The position numbers and the translations under genes were made by a program. Of a DNA stretch of 64,000 nucleotides, positions 37,850-47,270 are shown piece by piece. Origin of the DNA: Alkalibacterium subtropicum (GTDB lineage Bacteria; Bacillota; Bacilli; Lactobacillales; Carnobacteriaceae_A); assembly GCF_900112455.1 (NCBI RefSeq), contig NZ_FOLT01000001.1:62001-126000 (forward strand), written 5' to 3'. The number at the start of each line of letters is the position of its first letter. Position 1 is the first letter of the stretch. Below the pieces are notes generated by a model, which was not told the DNA's origin, did no database searches, and saw nothing but the letters and a program-made list of their open reading frames with translations.

Positions 37850-37874
37850 TTAGAATGGAGTTCCAAAAGTTACT

Positions 37875-38174
37875 ATGTTAGTACAAATATTATCAGCAGT
37901 CTACAGTTTGATCATGCAAGGGATCGATTTGTACAGAATTGCTTTAGTCGTTTATTTTCTATTGTCCTGGATGCCCGGTGGCTACCAGTCGAAACTGGGG
38001 CAGTTTCTTATACGGATCTGTGAACCCTATGTCGGGATTTTCCGTCAGTTTGTTCCGCCTATCGGGATGATCAGTTTAGCCGGGATCGTGGCATTCTTTG
38101 CCCTGACATTTATAGAGTACGGCGTGATCGCTGTATTTGAGTTTATTATTAATCTTTTAATACAAATTGGATGA
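37875..38174 (+). CDS. ylmG: YggT family membrane protein (YlmG)
   Basis: A 99 aa integral membrane protein with two hydrophobic segments (about residues 18-36 and 65-95) and the conserved YGGT-like middle (FLIRICEPYVGIFRQFVPP). Related proteins influence division and, in plastids, nucleoid placement; the molecular role is unknown. It lies between sepF and ylmH, the standard order. Confidence 0.93.
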   Translation: MLVQILSAVYSLIMQGIDLYRIALVVYFLLSWMPGGYQSKLGQFLIRICEPYVGIFRQFVPPIGMISLAGIVAFFALTFIEYGVIAVFEFIINLLIQIG

Positions 38175-38181
38175 TGATCAG

Positions 38182-38967
38182 ATGGAAGACTTATACCAGC
38201 ATTTCAGAGAAGATGAGAAACACTTTATCGACCAGGTGATGGATTGGGTCCAAAAGGTGGAATTTCAATATTCTCCTTACCTTACGCCCTTTTTAGATCC
38301 TAGAGAACACTATATCGTAGAATCGATCATTGGCCAGCACAGCGAAGTAAGGGCTGTGTCGTTTGGTGGATATGAAACGGCTGAAAGAAAACGGCTGTTT
38401 CTCTCACCACCCTATTTCGAACCTTCCCAGAATGATTTTGAAATTAAAATCGCTGAAATCCGTTATCCTAAGAAGTTTGCTGATTTATCTCATGGGAAAA
38501 TTCTGGGAACACTTATGGGGACTGGCATCAAACGGGAAATGATCGGAGATATTATCACAGATGGTGAAGACTGGCAGTTTTTTGCAGAGGGTTCCATCCT
38601 GCAGTACCTGATTTCATCACTGACTAAAATAGGTAACATAACCATTCAGATTGAAGAAGTATCGTATACAGATATTCTCATTCCTAAAGATTCTTGGGAA
38701 GAGAAATACGAAATTGTTTCTTCACTACGGCTGGATGTTGTATTAGCAAGTGTCTTTCATGTTTCCAGGCAAAAATCTAAAGAATTGATTGGATCAAATA
38801 AAGTAAAAGTAAACTGGAATGAAACAGAAAGACCGGATATTGTCTTAGGGATACATGATGTCGTATCCATCCGCGGATACGGTCGAATACGCTTAGAAGC
38901 GATTGAAGGAAAAACAAAGAAAGAGAAAATCAGATTAAAATTAGGTGTGCTTGATCGAAACAGATAA
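38182..38967 (+). CDS. ylmH: S4-domain RNA-binding protein YlmH
   Basis: A 261 aa protein with a C-terminal S4 RNA-binding domain (about 180-245: LRLDVVLASVFHVSRQKSKELI). Bacillus YlmH has been reported to act on stalled, obstructed 50S subunits like RqcP in ribosome quality control, so this gene may belong functionally with translation. ATG 38182 (MEDLYQHF) aligns with the family start; a TTG at 38167 overlaps ylmG and is less likely. No strong ribosome site is present, suggesting coupling to ylmG. Confidence 0.93.
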   Translation: MEDLYQHFREDEKHFIDQVMDWVQKVEFQYSPYLTPFLDPREHYIVESIIGQHSEVRAVSFGGYETAERKRLFLSPPYFEPSQNDFEIKIAEIRYPKKFADLSHGKILGTLMGTGIKREMIGDIITDGEDWQFFAEGSILQYLISSLTKIGNITIQIEEVSYTDILIPKDSWEEKYEIVSSLRLDVVLASVFHVSRQKSKELIGSNKVKVNWNETERPDIVLGIHDVVSIRGYGRIRLEAIEGKTKKEKIRLKLGVLDRNR

Positions 38968-39040
38968 ACTTTGAGTTTTTAGACTTTTAATATATTGTTT
39001 AATAATTTAAGGGAAAAAATAATTATGGAGGTGTCGATCC

Positions 39041-39703
39041 ATGGCATTAACACCAATGGATATACATAACAAAGAGTTTCCTGTTAGAATGAGAGGGTAT
39101 GATCAGGATGAGGTCAACGACTATCTCGATCAGATCATAAAAGATTATGAAATGCTTTTAAAACAGAAAAAAGAAACAGAGAAAAAATTAGATTTAGCTG
39201 AAGAAAAATTAGCTAATTATGATCAGATGCATGACTCCTTGAATAAATCGATCCTTGTCGCTCAGGAAGCAGCTGACAGATTAAAACTCAATGCTGAAAA
39301 AGAAGCTGAAATGATCGCTAAAGAAGCGAGCACAGAAGCGTCCAACCTTAAACATGAAGCAGAAAATAATGCCGATGAGCTGCTTAAAGATGCAGTGAAT
39401 AAAGCACGTAAAATCGAACAGGAAACAGAAGAACTAAGAAAACAGAGCAGAATCTTTAGACAAAGACTTCAATTAATGATAGAATCTCAATTGGAGTTAG
39501 TGAAAAAAGAAGAGTGGGATGATATATTACAACCGCCAGCTTCCGAACAACCTGAAATAGAAACGATCAAAGAAGTGAAAAAAGAACTGGATGAAAAAGG
39601 CGATGAAGAAAAACCTGCTGATTTTATACAGAAGTCTGAAACATCAGTGTCTGTGGAAGAGGAATATGAAGAAGGCATGACGCCGGCAGTGGAACTTCCC
39701 TAA
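39041..39703 (+). CDS. divIVA: cell division initiation protein DivIVA
   Basis: Curvature-sensing coiled-coil protein that marks poles and septa. The 220 aa protein begins with the conserved N-terminal domain MALTPMDIHNKEF and the R-x-R-GYDQDEVNDYLD motif, followed by a long coiled coil (about 28-160) and an acidic disordered tail rich in Glu/Lys. ATG 39041 follows atggaggtg. It is the last gene of the division cluster; the ileS T-box follows. Confidence 0.97.
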   Translation: MALTPMDIHNKEFPVRMRGYDQDEVNDYLDQIIKDYEMLLKQKKETEKKLDLAEEKLANYDQMHDSLNKSILVAQEAADRLKLNAEKEAEMIAKEASTEASNLKHEAENNADELLKDAVNKARKIEQETEELRKQSRIFRQRLQLMIESQLELVKKEEWDDILQPPASEQPEIETIKEVKKELDEKGDEEKPADFIQKSETSVSVEEEYEEGMTPAVELP

Positions 39704-39714
39704 TAGAATAATCA

Positions 39715-39937
39715 GAAAATCTTGAACCACCTTTCTTAGTGAAAGCTTAACAGAGAGTCAAATGCTGCTGAGATTTTGACAAGTGGAAACTATGATCGAT
39801 CATTCAAGTCAACGGATAATGAAGTTAGTAGTTGTCCGCGCTTTCCCGCGTTAAAGGGCTGAGGAAAAGTAAGTATGCTTTTCAAACTAAGGTGGTACCA
39901 CGAAGATTTCGTCCTTTTGGATGGGATCTTTTTTTTG
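39715..39937 (+). promoter_or_regulatory. T-box riboswitch of ileS
   Basis: The T-box core AAGGTGGTACCACG is at 39889-39902, followed by the terminator aagatttcgtcc / ggatgggatctt with a T8 run ending about 39937. Upstream, stem I features are seen (gagag near 39753 and a GATC-containing loop); ATC at 39795-39797 is the probable isoleucine specifier. Uncharged tRNA-Ile should stabilise the antiterminator. Confidence 0.92.
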
Positions 39938-39967
39938 CATAAAAAATCTAATATCGAGGGTGATGAA

Positions 39968-42748
39968 ATGGAAATGAAAGAAACATTGAATTTGCTTAAA
40001 ACGAAATTCCCAATGCGAGCAAATTTACCTAACAAAGAACCAGAAAGACAACAGGAATGGAAAGAACAGGATATCTACAACCAGAGACAGGAGCTTAATA
40101 AGGATAAGCCATCTTTTGTCCTTCACGATGGACCGCCATATGCGAATGGTAATATCCATATCGGCCATGCTTTGAATAAAATCTCTAAAGATATCATTGT
40201 GCGATATAAATCCATGTCAGGCTTCCGTTCACCTTATGTTCCCGGTTGGGATACGCACGGTTTGCCTATTGAACAGGCCCTTACCAATACGGGTGTAGAC
40301 AGAAAGTCAATGTCCATAGCAGAATTCAGAAAACTCTGTGAAGACTATGCCTGGAAGCAGATCAATAAGCAGCGCGATGATTTTAAACGCTTGGGTGTAG
40401 CTGGAGAATGGGATAACCCATATGTGACACTGACTAAAGACTATGAAGCAGAACAGATCCGTGTATTTGGAAAAATGGCGGAAAAAGGCTATATCTACAG
40501 AGGATTAAAACCGATATACTGGTCACCTTCCAGTGAATCAGCACTTGCTGAAGCAGAAATCGAATACCATGATGTCCGTTCACCAAATATCTATGTCGCA
40601 TTTAAAGTGAACGATGGCAATGATGTCCTTGATAATGATACATCTTTTGTTATCTGGACAACAACGCCTTGGACTTTACCGGCTAACTTGGCTATCGCAG
40701 TGAAACCTGATGCCAAGTATGGTGTCTATGAAGCGGACGGCAGAAAATTTGTCGTCGCAGCTGAACTGGCTGATAAAGTAGCTGAAACGCTGGACTGGGA
40801 TGAAGTGGAACTGCTTAAAGAGATCCCTGGGAAAGACCTGGAAGGCATCACTGCTAAACATCCATTCTACGATAGAGATTCAATGCTGATTATTGGTGAT
40901 CACGTTACTCTGGAAGACGGTACGGGCTTAGTCCATACTGCTCCCGGTCATGGTGAAGATGACTATATCGTCTGTCAGAGATACGACTTGCCAGTCCTTT
41001 CACCTGTTGACGGCAAAGGTTTATTTACAGATGAAGCTCCCGGTCTTGAAGGGATATTCTACGACAAGGCCAATAAGACGATCACTGAATGGCTGGACGA
41101 GAACGATGCCTTACTGAAACTCGACTTCTTTACGCATAGTTATCCACATGACTGGCGTACAAAAAAACCTGTCATCTTTAGAGCAACGCCACAATGGTTT
41201 GCTTCGATCAAAGATTTCAGGCAAGATATTCTTGATGCGATCCAGGATGTCGACTGGCTGCAGCCTTGGGGTATGCAGCGTATCTATAACATGGTCAGAG
41301 ACCGTGGCGACTGGGTCATTTCCAGACAACGGGCCTGGGGCGTCCCTCTGCCGATTTTCTATGGTGAAAATGGCGAAGCGATCATAACTCCGGAATTAAC
41401 TGAACATGTCGCTGAACTATTTGCGGAACATGGATCCAATGTCTGGTTTGAAAGAGAAGCTAAAGACCTTCTGCCTGAAGGATTCGAGCATCCGTCGAGC
41501 CCCAACGGCCAGTTCGAAAAAGAGACCGACATCATGGATGTCTGGTTTGATTCGGGCTCATCTCACCATGCAGTACTTCGTCAGCGGGAGAATCTGGAAT
41601 TCCCGGCGGATATGTATCTGGAAGGATCCGATCAATACCGTGGATGGTTCAATTCCAGTTTAACCACTTCTGTAGCTATAAACGGGGTGCCGCCGTATAA
41701 ATCTGTCTTGTCTCAAGGGATGGTTCTTGACGGTGCCGGCAAGAAAATGAGCAAGTCCATCGGTAATGTCATTGATCCGAACAAGGTAATCAAGCAGATG
41801 GGTGCCGACCTGATCCGATTATGGGTTTCCAGTGTGGATACACAGGCGGATGTCAGGGTAAGTATGGATATCCTTAAACAAGTATCGGAAGTCTATCGAA
41901 AGATCAGAAACACTATCCGTTTTCTTATTCAAAATACAGAAGATTTCAATTTCGATAAAGATAGTATTGCCTATAAAGACTTAAGACCTGTGGATCAGTA
42001 TCTAATGAATAAACTCAATATAACTGTTGAACACGTGATCGATGGTTACGAGCGTTACAATTTCTCAGATATCTTTAAAGAAATCAATCATTTCCTGACC
42101 CTTGATGTCTCTAATTTCTATGCTAACTTTGCGAAGGATATCCTTTATATCGACGCACCGGATGCGTATGACAGACGTGCGATGCAGACAGTCTTTTATC
42201 ATATCGTGAGAGACCTGACTAAACTGCTTACCCCGATCCTTCCTCATACAGCTGAAGAAATCTGGAGTTATCTGGAAGAAGAGGAGGATTATGTCCAATT
42301 AGCTGAATTCCCGGAAGTGAAAGAATATGATGACTCCAAGGAATTACTGGATCAGTGGAGCGCCTTCATGTCATTACGGGACAAAGTGCTTAAAGCGAAT
42401 GAAGTAGCGCGTGAAAACAAAATCATCGGTAAAGATTTTGAAGCGAAAACAACGATTTTTGCTTCTCAGTCTGTGAAAGCCTTGATTGATAGCCTGAACA
42501 GTGATATCCGACAAATACTGATCGCTTCTGAAATCAACATCAAAGATTTAGAAGAAAAGCCGGATGAGGAACGCATTCTTGATTTTGAGAATGTATCGAT
42601 TCTTGTAGAAAGAATGCAGGGCGATGTATGCACACGCTGCCGTATAACAACGGAAGACAGCATAAAACTCTCTGAAGATGAATTCCTGTGCCACCGTTGT
42701 CATGATATTTGTAAGGAACACTATCCTGAAGTCTTGAACAACAATTAA
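39968..42748 (+). CDS. ileS: isoleucyl-tRNA synthetase
   Basis: Class I aminoacyl-tRNA synthetase of 926 aa. HIGH is at 64-67 and KMSKS at 593-597, with an inserted CP1 editing domain between them that clears Val-tRNA-Ile. A C-terminal zinc-binding domain (CTRC...CHRCHDIC) is present, the bacterial type most sensitive to mupirocin. The open frame extends 31 codons upstream through the T-box terminator, but ATG 39968 with gagggtg is the start. Controlled by the T-box; followed by a terminator. Confidence 0.98.
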   Translation: MEMKETLNLLKTKFPMRANLPNKEPERQQEWKEQDIYNQRQELNKDKPSFVLHDGPPYANGNIHIGHALNKISKDIIVRYKSMSGFRSPYVPGWDTHGLPIEQALTNTGVDRKSMSIAEFRKLCEDYAWKQINKQRDDFKRLGVAGEWDNPYVTLTKDYEAEQIRVFGKMAEKGYIYRGLKPIYWSPSSESALAEAEIEYHDVRSPNIYVAFKVNDGNDVLDNDTSFVIWTTTPWTLPANLAIAVKPDAKYGVYEADGRKFVVAAELADKVAETLDWDEVELLKEIPGKDLEGITAKHPFYDRDSMLIIGDHVTLEDGTGLVHTAPGHGEDDYIVCQRYDLPVLSPVDGKGLFTDEAPGLEGIFYDKANKTITEWLDENDALLKLDFFTHSYPHDWRTKKPVIFRATPQWFASIKDFRQDILDAIQDVDWLQPWGMQRIYNMVRDRGDWVISRQRAWGVPLPIFYGENGEAIITPELTEHVAELFAEHGSNVWFEREAKDLLPEGFEHPSSPNGQFEKETDIMDVWFDSGSSHHAVLRQRENLEFPADMYLEGSDQYRGWFNSSLTTSVAINGVPPYKSVLSQGMVLDGAGKKMSKSIGNVIDPNKVIKQMGADLIRLWVSSVDTQADVRVSMDILKQVSEVYRKIRNTIRFLIQNTEDFNFDKDSIAYKDLRPVDQYLMNKLNITVEHVIDGYERYNFSDIFKEINHFLTLDVSNFYANFAKDILYIDAPDAYDRRAMQTVFYHIVRDLTKLLTPILPHTAEEIWSYLEEEEDYVQLAEFPEVKEYDDSKELLDQWSAFMSLRDKVLKANEVARENKIIGKDFEAKTTIFASQSVKALIDSLNSDIRQILIASEINIKDLEEKPDEERILDFENVSILVERMQGDVCTRCRITTEDSIKLSEDEFLCHRCHDICKEHYPEVLNNN

Positions 42749-42757
42749 AGCCTGATA

Positions 42758-42796
42758 GAACATTTCCTGTTGGCTTAACAGGAAATGTTCTTTTTT
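42758..42796 (+). terminator. terminator after ileS
   Basis: Perfect 14-bp stem gaacatttcctgtt / aacaggaaatgttc with a 5-nt loop and T6. Confidence 0.95.
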
Positions 42797-42809
42797 ATGC
42801 ATCAAAGTA

Positions 42810-42838
42810 TTGAAATAAAACGGTTTCTTTTGTATAAT
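42810..42838 (+). promoter_or_regulatory. promoter of cold-shock gene 1
   Basis: TTGAAA (42810-42815), 17 bp, TATAAT (42833-42838). It gives a leader of about 80 nt before the cold-shock gene. Confidence 0.8.
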
Positions 42839-42925
42839 TTGTTTGTGATAGAAAGTGAAAGAATCGATATAATGAATTTGTATCATGTTTCATGTCTGTT
42901 GCAATATATTTTGGGAGGCTACACA

Positions 42926-43126
42926 ATGGTTGAAGGTACAGTAAAATGGTTTAACGCAGAAAAAGGTTTCGGGTTTATTGAAGTCGAAGGACAGGAAGAT
43001 GTCTTTGTTCACTTCAGTGCAATCAATGGTGAAGGCTACAAGTCATTAGATGACGGTCAAACAGTTGAATTTGAAATCGTTGACGGTGAAAGAGGCCCTC
43101 AAGCTGCAAACGTAAATAAAATATAA
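42926..43126 (+). CDS. csp: cold-shock protein (CspA family), copy 1
   Basis: A 66 aa single cold-shock domain that binds single-stranded RNA and DNA. RNP1 is GFGFIEV and RNP2 is VFVHFSAI; the start is [18 protein letters not shown] 42926 follows gggagg. The frame is open further upstream, but that part is the 5' leader. A close paralogue lies at 61050. Likely roles are cold adaptation and RNA melting; it is flanked by terminators on both sides. Confidence 0.97.
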   Translation: MVEGTVKWFNAEKGFGFIEVEGQEDVFVHFSAINGEGYKSLDDGQTVEFEIVDGERGPQAANVNKI

Positions 43127-43131
43127 AAATA

Positions 43132-43170
43132 AAAAAAGGACTTCCTCGCTATCGGGGAAGTCCTTTTTTA
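43132..43170. terminator. bidirectional terminator (csp 1 / GlsB-like gene)
   Basis: Stem aaaaaaggacttcc / ggaagtcctttttt between convergent genes, with an A run and a T run at its ends. Confidence 0.93.
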
Positions 43171-43180
43171 TACTAGCGGT

Positions 43181-43423
43181 TTATAAACGACTGGCAATCA
43201 GGTCATATAAGAAGACGATCAAAATAGCTCCGACAATTGCTGGTATGATATAGAAATCAGCTAATTGAGGACCCCACTGGAACAGGGCATGACCAGCCCA
43301 TGCACCAATAAAACCTATAATGATGTTACCAATAATACCACCGGGAACATCCGTGCCGACGATCGCTTGACCGATTGCACCAATGATTCCTCCGACAATA
43401 AGTGACCATATAAATCCTAACAT
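43181..43423 (-). CDS. GlsB/YeaQ/YmgE family stress-response membrane protein
   Basis: An 80 aa hydrophobic protein with three membrane segments and the glycine-rich repeats of the family (GGIIGAIGQAIVG, GGIIGNIIIGFIGAW). Members are general stress proteins of unknown mechanism; in enterococci GlsB is linked to bile and glycerol stress. ATG 43423 follows gaggagag. It is monocistronic on the minus strand, next to the telA-xpaC pair, which is read in the same direction. Confidence 0.9.
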   Translation of the reverse strand: MLGFIWSLIVGGIIGAIGQAIVGTDVPGGIIGNIIIGFIGAWAGHALFQWGPQLADFYIIPAIVGAILIVFLYDLIASRL

Positions 43424-43510
43424 ACTTATCTCTCCTCTTTCTTCATTATGACCTTACATATGAAGTATAGGAAATTGTCATATTTTATTCAAATATTTCG
43501 ACTCATGGAT

Positions 43511-44719
43511 TTATTGATCGTTGTTATTGGGCTCGGTGAGTTTGAGCAACTGATCTCTCAAGCGACTTTCCAGCTGGGTAAGCTGGACTTCAGCCTCTTT
43601 CCGTTTCGAACGTCCTTCTTTTTGTATGTTCAAGGTTTCTTCGAGTGTTTCCACTAAATCAGATTGTGTTTTTTCAAGTGTCTCGATATCGATAATACTG
43701 CGTTCATTTTCTCTAGCGGTTTCGATAGAAGACTGTTTGAGCATTTCAGAGTTTTTCGTCAATAAATCATTTGTGGTCTCAGAAACTTGTCTCTGAGCTG
43801 TAACAGCTTCTTTTTGACGAAGAAGAGTCAGTGCGACCACAATCTGATTTTTCCATAAAGGAATAGCTGTGTTGATCGAGGTCTGTATTTTTTCTGATAA
43901 GGCCTGATTAGTGTTTTGGATAAGACGAATCTGTGGTGCCTGCTGGATGGTCATCTGCCGGGCTGTCTTCAAGTCATAAACACGCTTATCCAGACGATTC
44001 AGGAACTGATTCAGGTCATTAACTTTTTGAACTTCCATCTGATTGCTGCTGTTTTCAGCATGTTCGATCGCTTTTGGAATGATGTCATTCTGAAGCTCTT
44101 CCATTTTCACTTCGCCTGCAGCAATATAAACATTTAACGCTTCGAAGTAATCGTAGTTTTTATCATACAACTCTTCAAGCATCTCATTGTCTTTTAACAG
44201 CAGTTCACGTTCTTTGTCGAGTTTGACTGCTATTTTATCGACTTGCGCACCGATTTTCTGGTACTTCGCTGTGGTTTCATAAATAGAACGGTTGATTTTC
44301 CTGAAAATCTTTTTGAACAGGTTCTTATTTTCTGCTTTTAGTTCATTTGGATCCGCTTCATTTAATCGGAACATCAAATCGTTAAGAGTCTCTCCAATAT
44401 GATTTGTTTCCTGATTCTGTACGTGGTTGAGTACACTGTGTGAAAACTCGCCCAATTTCTGCTGTGCTTGAGCTCCGTAATTCAGCAGGGAATCTGTATC
44501 GGATATGTCTATCTGCTTAGCCAGCTCATAAGCCTGTGTCCTGCGCTGTTCGCTGAGTGTATCGATCACCTTTTTGGATTCGGTCTTTTTTACCAAAGGC
44601 TGTTTCGTTATTTTTGATTCGTTCATCTGTGACTGGTCAGACCCGAATGGATCGGCCAGTAAATCATCGATTTCCGCTGATTTTTGAGTATCAAACTGAT
44701 TTTCATGATTAGTTGACAT
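43511..44719 (-). CDS. telA: TelA/KlaA family toxic anion resistance protein
   Basis: A soluble, almost entirely alpha-helical protein of about 402 aa, homologous to plasmid TelA/KlaA (tellurite resistance) and Bacillus YaaN. Helical segments such as LPLWKNQIVVALTLLRQKEA-type (around 285-305) are typical. It lies 47 bp downstream of xpaC on the same strand, the yaaN-xpaC pairing of Bacillus. The start at the ATG behind aggtgc is preferred over a GTG three codons earlier. The physiological function is uncertain; tellurite is probably not the native target. Confidence 0.9.
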   Translation of the reverse strand: MSTNHENQFDTQKSAEIDDLLADPFGSDQSQMNESKITKQPLVKKTESKKVIDTLSEQRRTQAYELAKQIDISDTDSLLNYGAQAQQKLGEFSHSVLNHVQNQETNHIGETLNDLMFRLNEADPNELKAENKNLFKKIFRKINRSIYETTAKYQKIGAQVDKIAVKLDKERELLLKDNEMLEELYDKNYDYFEALNVYIAAGEVKMEELQNDIIPKAIEHAENSSNQMEVQKVNDLNQFLNRLDKRVYDLKTARQMTIQQAPQIRLIQNTNQALSEKIQTSINTAIPLWKNQIVVALTLLRQKEAVTAQRQVSETTNDLLTKNSEMLKQSSIETARENERSIIDIETLEKTQSDLVETLEETLNIQKEGRSKRKEAEVQLTQLESRLRDQLLKLTEPNNNDQ

Positions 44720-44766
44720 AGTTTGCACCTCTTATAAGTAGTCTATTGGGTTGGTTGACAGTAGTA

Positions 44767-45459
44767 TTAAATCGACTTATCAAATGTCTGCGCATCCGAC
44801 TTGTCTTTGTTAATCGTACGTTTTGCTAATTCAACTTCCACTGACATGTCCTGAATGTCGTCTTCCTTGAATCTAACATAATCTTCGGCGATCTGTTCAC
44901 ACATCTTATCGATGGTAGCCGCAGATTTTTCAAGAATATCATAAGTTGTTTTGCTTTTTGCTTTATGTCCTTCGATTTCAACATATTTTTCAGACAAGTC
45001 TGCCAGAGAAGGGAGATGGACGTAAAGGAATTTGTCGACATCATGGAGTCTGTTTGGTTCCTGCGTAATGTTTTTAAATAATTCCTTGGCGAGAGATACT
45101 GTATTGTTACGGTGTTCGATCGCTCTTAATTTCCCCGATCGCTGCATATTTTCTTCGATCGTAATGATCTGCTGCTGAGCCTGAAACATCGTGCGTCTGA
45201 AGTAATCGATATCCTCTTTAGACAGACCTTTTGAAGAGTAAAACTCTTCCTTTTCCCTGGTCAGTCGAGGTAGTTTTTCTTTAGTCTTTCCACGAGAGTT
45301 TTTAGTCATAACGTTCAACAGCAATACGCCGATTCCGATGCTCAATAAAAAGGAGACAAAGATATTGATTTCAAATCCCACCAGCAGTAAAAAGATGAAC
45401 ATGATTATAAATAAGATGAACGCGTAAGTTAAGTTTAAACGTGTATTTGAATGTTTCAT
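44767..45459 (-). CDS. xpaC: XpaC family protein
   Basis: A 230 aa membrane-anchored protein of the family annotated as 5-bromo-4-chloroindolyl phosphate hydrolysis protein. Two adjacent hydrophobic segments lie at the N-terminus (about 9-28 and 30-48), followed by a long helical cytoplasmic domain with KGLSKEDIDYFRRTMFQAQ. The enzymatic name comes from an old cloning phenotype, and no phosphatase motif is visible. It is the first gene of a two-gene operon with telA. ATG 45459 follows ggagga. Confidence 0.88.
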   Translation of the reverse strand: MKHSNTRLNLTYAFILFIIMFIFLLLVGFEINIFVSFLLSIGIGVLLLNVMTKNSRGKTKEKLPRLTREKEEFYSSKGLSKEDIDYFRRTMFQAQQQIITIEENMQRSGKLRAIEHRNNTVSLAKELFKNITQEPNRLHDVDKFLYVHLPSLADLSEKYVEIEGHKAKSKTTYDILEKSAATIDKMCEQIAEDYVRFKEDDIQDMSVEVELAKRTINKDKSDAQTFDKSI

Positions 45460-45631
45460 TTAAATCCTCCATTCTATTTAATTGATAAATTTCTTCTACC
45501 TTAATAATAGCATAAATGGAGAATTTTTTTATATAAGACCTTAGTTGGATTTATAGACTATAAGATCAAAACAGGATGAAAAACATAAGAAAATAGGTTA
45601 TGATAAAAAATATAAAGAAGGGGATGACTTT

Positions 45632-46192
45632 ATGGAGTTCTACGAAGAAACAATAAAGAGTACATCGATTTACAAAGGTAATGTGACTGAATATATTGTC
45701 GAGGATGTGAAACTGCCAAACGGAGAAATGTCTCAGAGAGAAATCGTCCGTCATGACGGGGCTGCAGCTGTTATACCATATACTAAATCCGGCGATCTTG
45801 TTCTAGTGAAGCAATACCGCAAAGCTATCGATCAGATAAGTATCGAGCTACCAGCCGGATTAAAAGACGACTCAGATCACGACGGTTTAGAGACTGCGAA
45901 ACGTGAATTGGAAGAGGAAACGGGGTACAACGCAAAAAAATGGAAATTTATCACCTCATTTTATAGTACGCCTGGTTTTACAGATGAATTCCTGGAGATT
46001 TACGAAGCAGAAGATTTGTATTTTGCGGCTAATCCCTTAAGTTTAGATGAAGATGAGACAGTAGAAGTAATCACTGCAACTTACGAGGAAGCCTGGGATT
46101 ATTACCGCCAGGGAGTACTTAGAGACTCGAAGACAGTGTTTGCCTTGTACTACTGGAAAATGAAAAAATTAGAGATGGAGCTAGGGGAATAG
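45632..46192 (+). CDS. nudF: NUDIX hydrolase, ADP-ribose pyrophosphatase type
   Basis: Cleaves ADP-ribose to AMP and ribose 5-phosphate. The 186 aa protein has the Nudix helix as AKRELEEETGY, the RELxEE core metal site, preceded by ELPAGLKDDSDHDGLE, in which the first Glu of the canonical box is replaced by Asp. FYSTPGFTDE is the ADP-ribose-type signature after the box. ATG 45632 follows aagaagggg. It is divergent from xpaC and heads a small operon with a basic membrane protein and mtnN. Confidence 0.93.
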   Translation: MEFYEETIKSTSIYKGNVTEYIVEDVKLPNGEMSQREIVRHDGAAAVIPYTKSGDLVLVKQYRKAIDQISIELPAGLKDDSDHDGLETAKRELEEETGYNAKKWKFITSFYSTPGFTDEFLEIYEAEDLYFAANPLSLDEDETVEVITATYEEAWDYYRQGVLRDSKTVFALYYWKMKKLEMELGE

Positions 46193-46194
46193 TC

Positions 46195-46440
46195 ATGTCA
46201 TCTAGAATCAGAAAGAAAGAAGAAGAGAAGACAAAAGAAAAAGAAAGAAAAAAATTAGATAGAGAAAAGAGAAAAGAGAAGAAGCGAAAAGAAAGAAATT
46301 TGAATAAAACAGGACGTACAGCTAAAAAGCGGTCAAAAGAAATGGACAGGTATCGACTGGTGGAGAAGCGTCTGACTCTTGCCATCATTATCGTTGCCTT
46401 ACTGCTGCTGATTGTTTTATCTTATGTTTTCTTTATATAA
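46195..46440 (+). CDS. small highly basic protein with C-terminal membrane anchor
   Basis: An 81 aa protein of unknown family. Residues 1-55 are almost only Lys, Arg and Glu (runs such as KEKERKKLDREKRKEK), probably one long charged helix. Residues 60-81 form a single transmembrane helix ending at the C-terminus, so it may be a tail-anchored protein with the charged part in the cytoplasm. ATG 46195 lies 3 bp after nudF with aggggaat upstream; mtnN follows after 18 bp. Similar small proteins occur here in other Lactobacillales, which argues it is real. Function is unknown. Confidence 0.75.
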   Translation: MSSRIRKKEEEKTKEKERKKLDREKRKEKKRKERNLNKTGRTAKKRSKEMDRYRLVEKRLTLAIIIVALLLLIVLSYVFFI

Positions 46441-46458
46441 AAGATAAGGAAGGTTAAT

Positions 46459-47151
46459 ATGAAAATAGGCATTATCGCTGCGATGGAACAAGAATCATGT
46501 GAAATCATTAGTGAAATCAAATATCTAAAGGAAACGATCAAGGCGAATCAGCACTTTTATGAAGGACAGATCCATGATGTCCAGGTCGTTCTTGTACAGT
46601 CTGGCATCGGAAAGGTGAATGCAGCTATTGCAGCGACATTACTGATCGAAGTGTACGAAGTCGAAGCCGTCATCAACACAGGGTCAGCCGGCGGCATTGG
46701 TGCAGGTTTAGCGGTGGAAGATCTGGTCATCTCAAGAGAACTTTCATATAACGATGCAGATGCGCGGGCTTTCGGATATGACTTTGGTCAGATACCTCAA
46801 ATGCCAAGGAGGTACACATCAGATCAGCATCTGGTCAAAGTCTTCAAACAGGCAGCCCAGAAGAAGGACTGGACGATCAAAGAAGGGCTGATCGTCACTG
46901 GGGACTCGTTTATCAGTGATCAGAAAAAAGTTGCCAAGATACGGGCGCAGTTTCCTGAGGTTTTGGTAACAGAAATGGAAGGGGCAGCCATCGCGCAGAC
47001 TTGTTATCAGTTTGGGATCCCCTTTGTGGTGATCCGAGCTGTTTCAGATGTCTCTGATGAAGAAGCTTCACTCTCGTTTGATGAATTCATTGAAAAAGTC
47101 GGAAAAAAATCAGCGGAGACCGTCCTTGAATTTATCTGTTTAATTGACTAA
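46459..47151 (+). CDS. mtnN: 5'-methylthioadenosine/S-adenosylhomocysteine nucleosidase
   Basis: Removes adenine from MTA and SAH, recycling methylation and polyamine by-products and feeding LuxS. The 230 aa protein begins GIIAAMEQE with the conserved Glu; VNTGSAGGI-type, EMEGAAIAQ and RAVSDVSDEEA motifs (catalytic Asp) are all visible. ATG 46459 follows aaggaagg. It is last in the nudF operon and is followed by a terminator. Confidence 0.97.
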   Translation: MKIGIIAAMEQESCEIISEIKYLKETIKANQHFYEGQIHDVQVVLVQSGIGKVNAAIAATLLIEVYEVEAVINTGSAGGIGAGLAVEDLVISRELSYNDADARAFGYDFGQIPQMPRRYTSDQHLVKVFKQAAQKKDWTIKEGLIVTGDSFISDQKKVAKIRAQFPEVLVTEMEGAAIAQTCYQFGIPFVVIRAVSDVSDEEASLSFDEFIEKVGKKSAETVLEFICLID

Positions 47152-47194
47152 GCGATCGGCATCTATAATAAAGAGTAATGGTTATTCTTATAGT

Positions 47195-47236
47195 GCAGAC
47201 TTTCGGTTCCTTATATCGAGAGTCTGCTCTTTTTTT
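47195..47236 (+). terminator. terminator after mtnN
   Basis: Stem gcagact / agtctgc with a long partly pairing loop, followed by a T7 run. Confidence 0.85.
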
Positions 47237-47270
47237 GATACAATAGCAGTGAACTTAAGGAGGGAAAAAA

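Noticed and set aside
39875-39967. 31-codon upstream extension of ileS
   Set aside because: It overlaps the T-box core and terminator; the real start at 39968 has its own ribosome site and matches the family N-terminus.
42785-42925. N-terminal extension of cold-shock copy 1
   Set aside because: The extension covers the promoter and untranslated leader; the 66 aa form starting at 42926 is the canonical protein.
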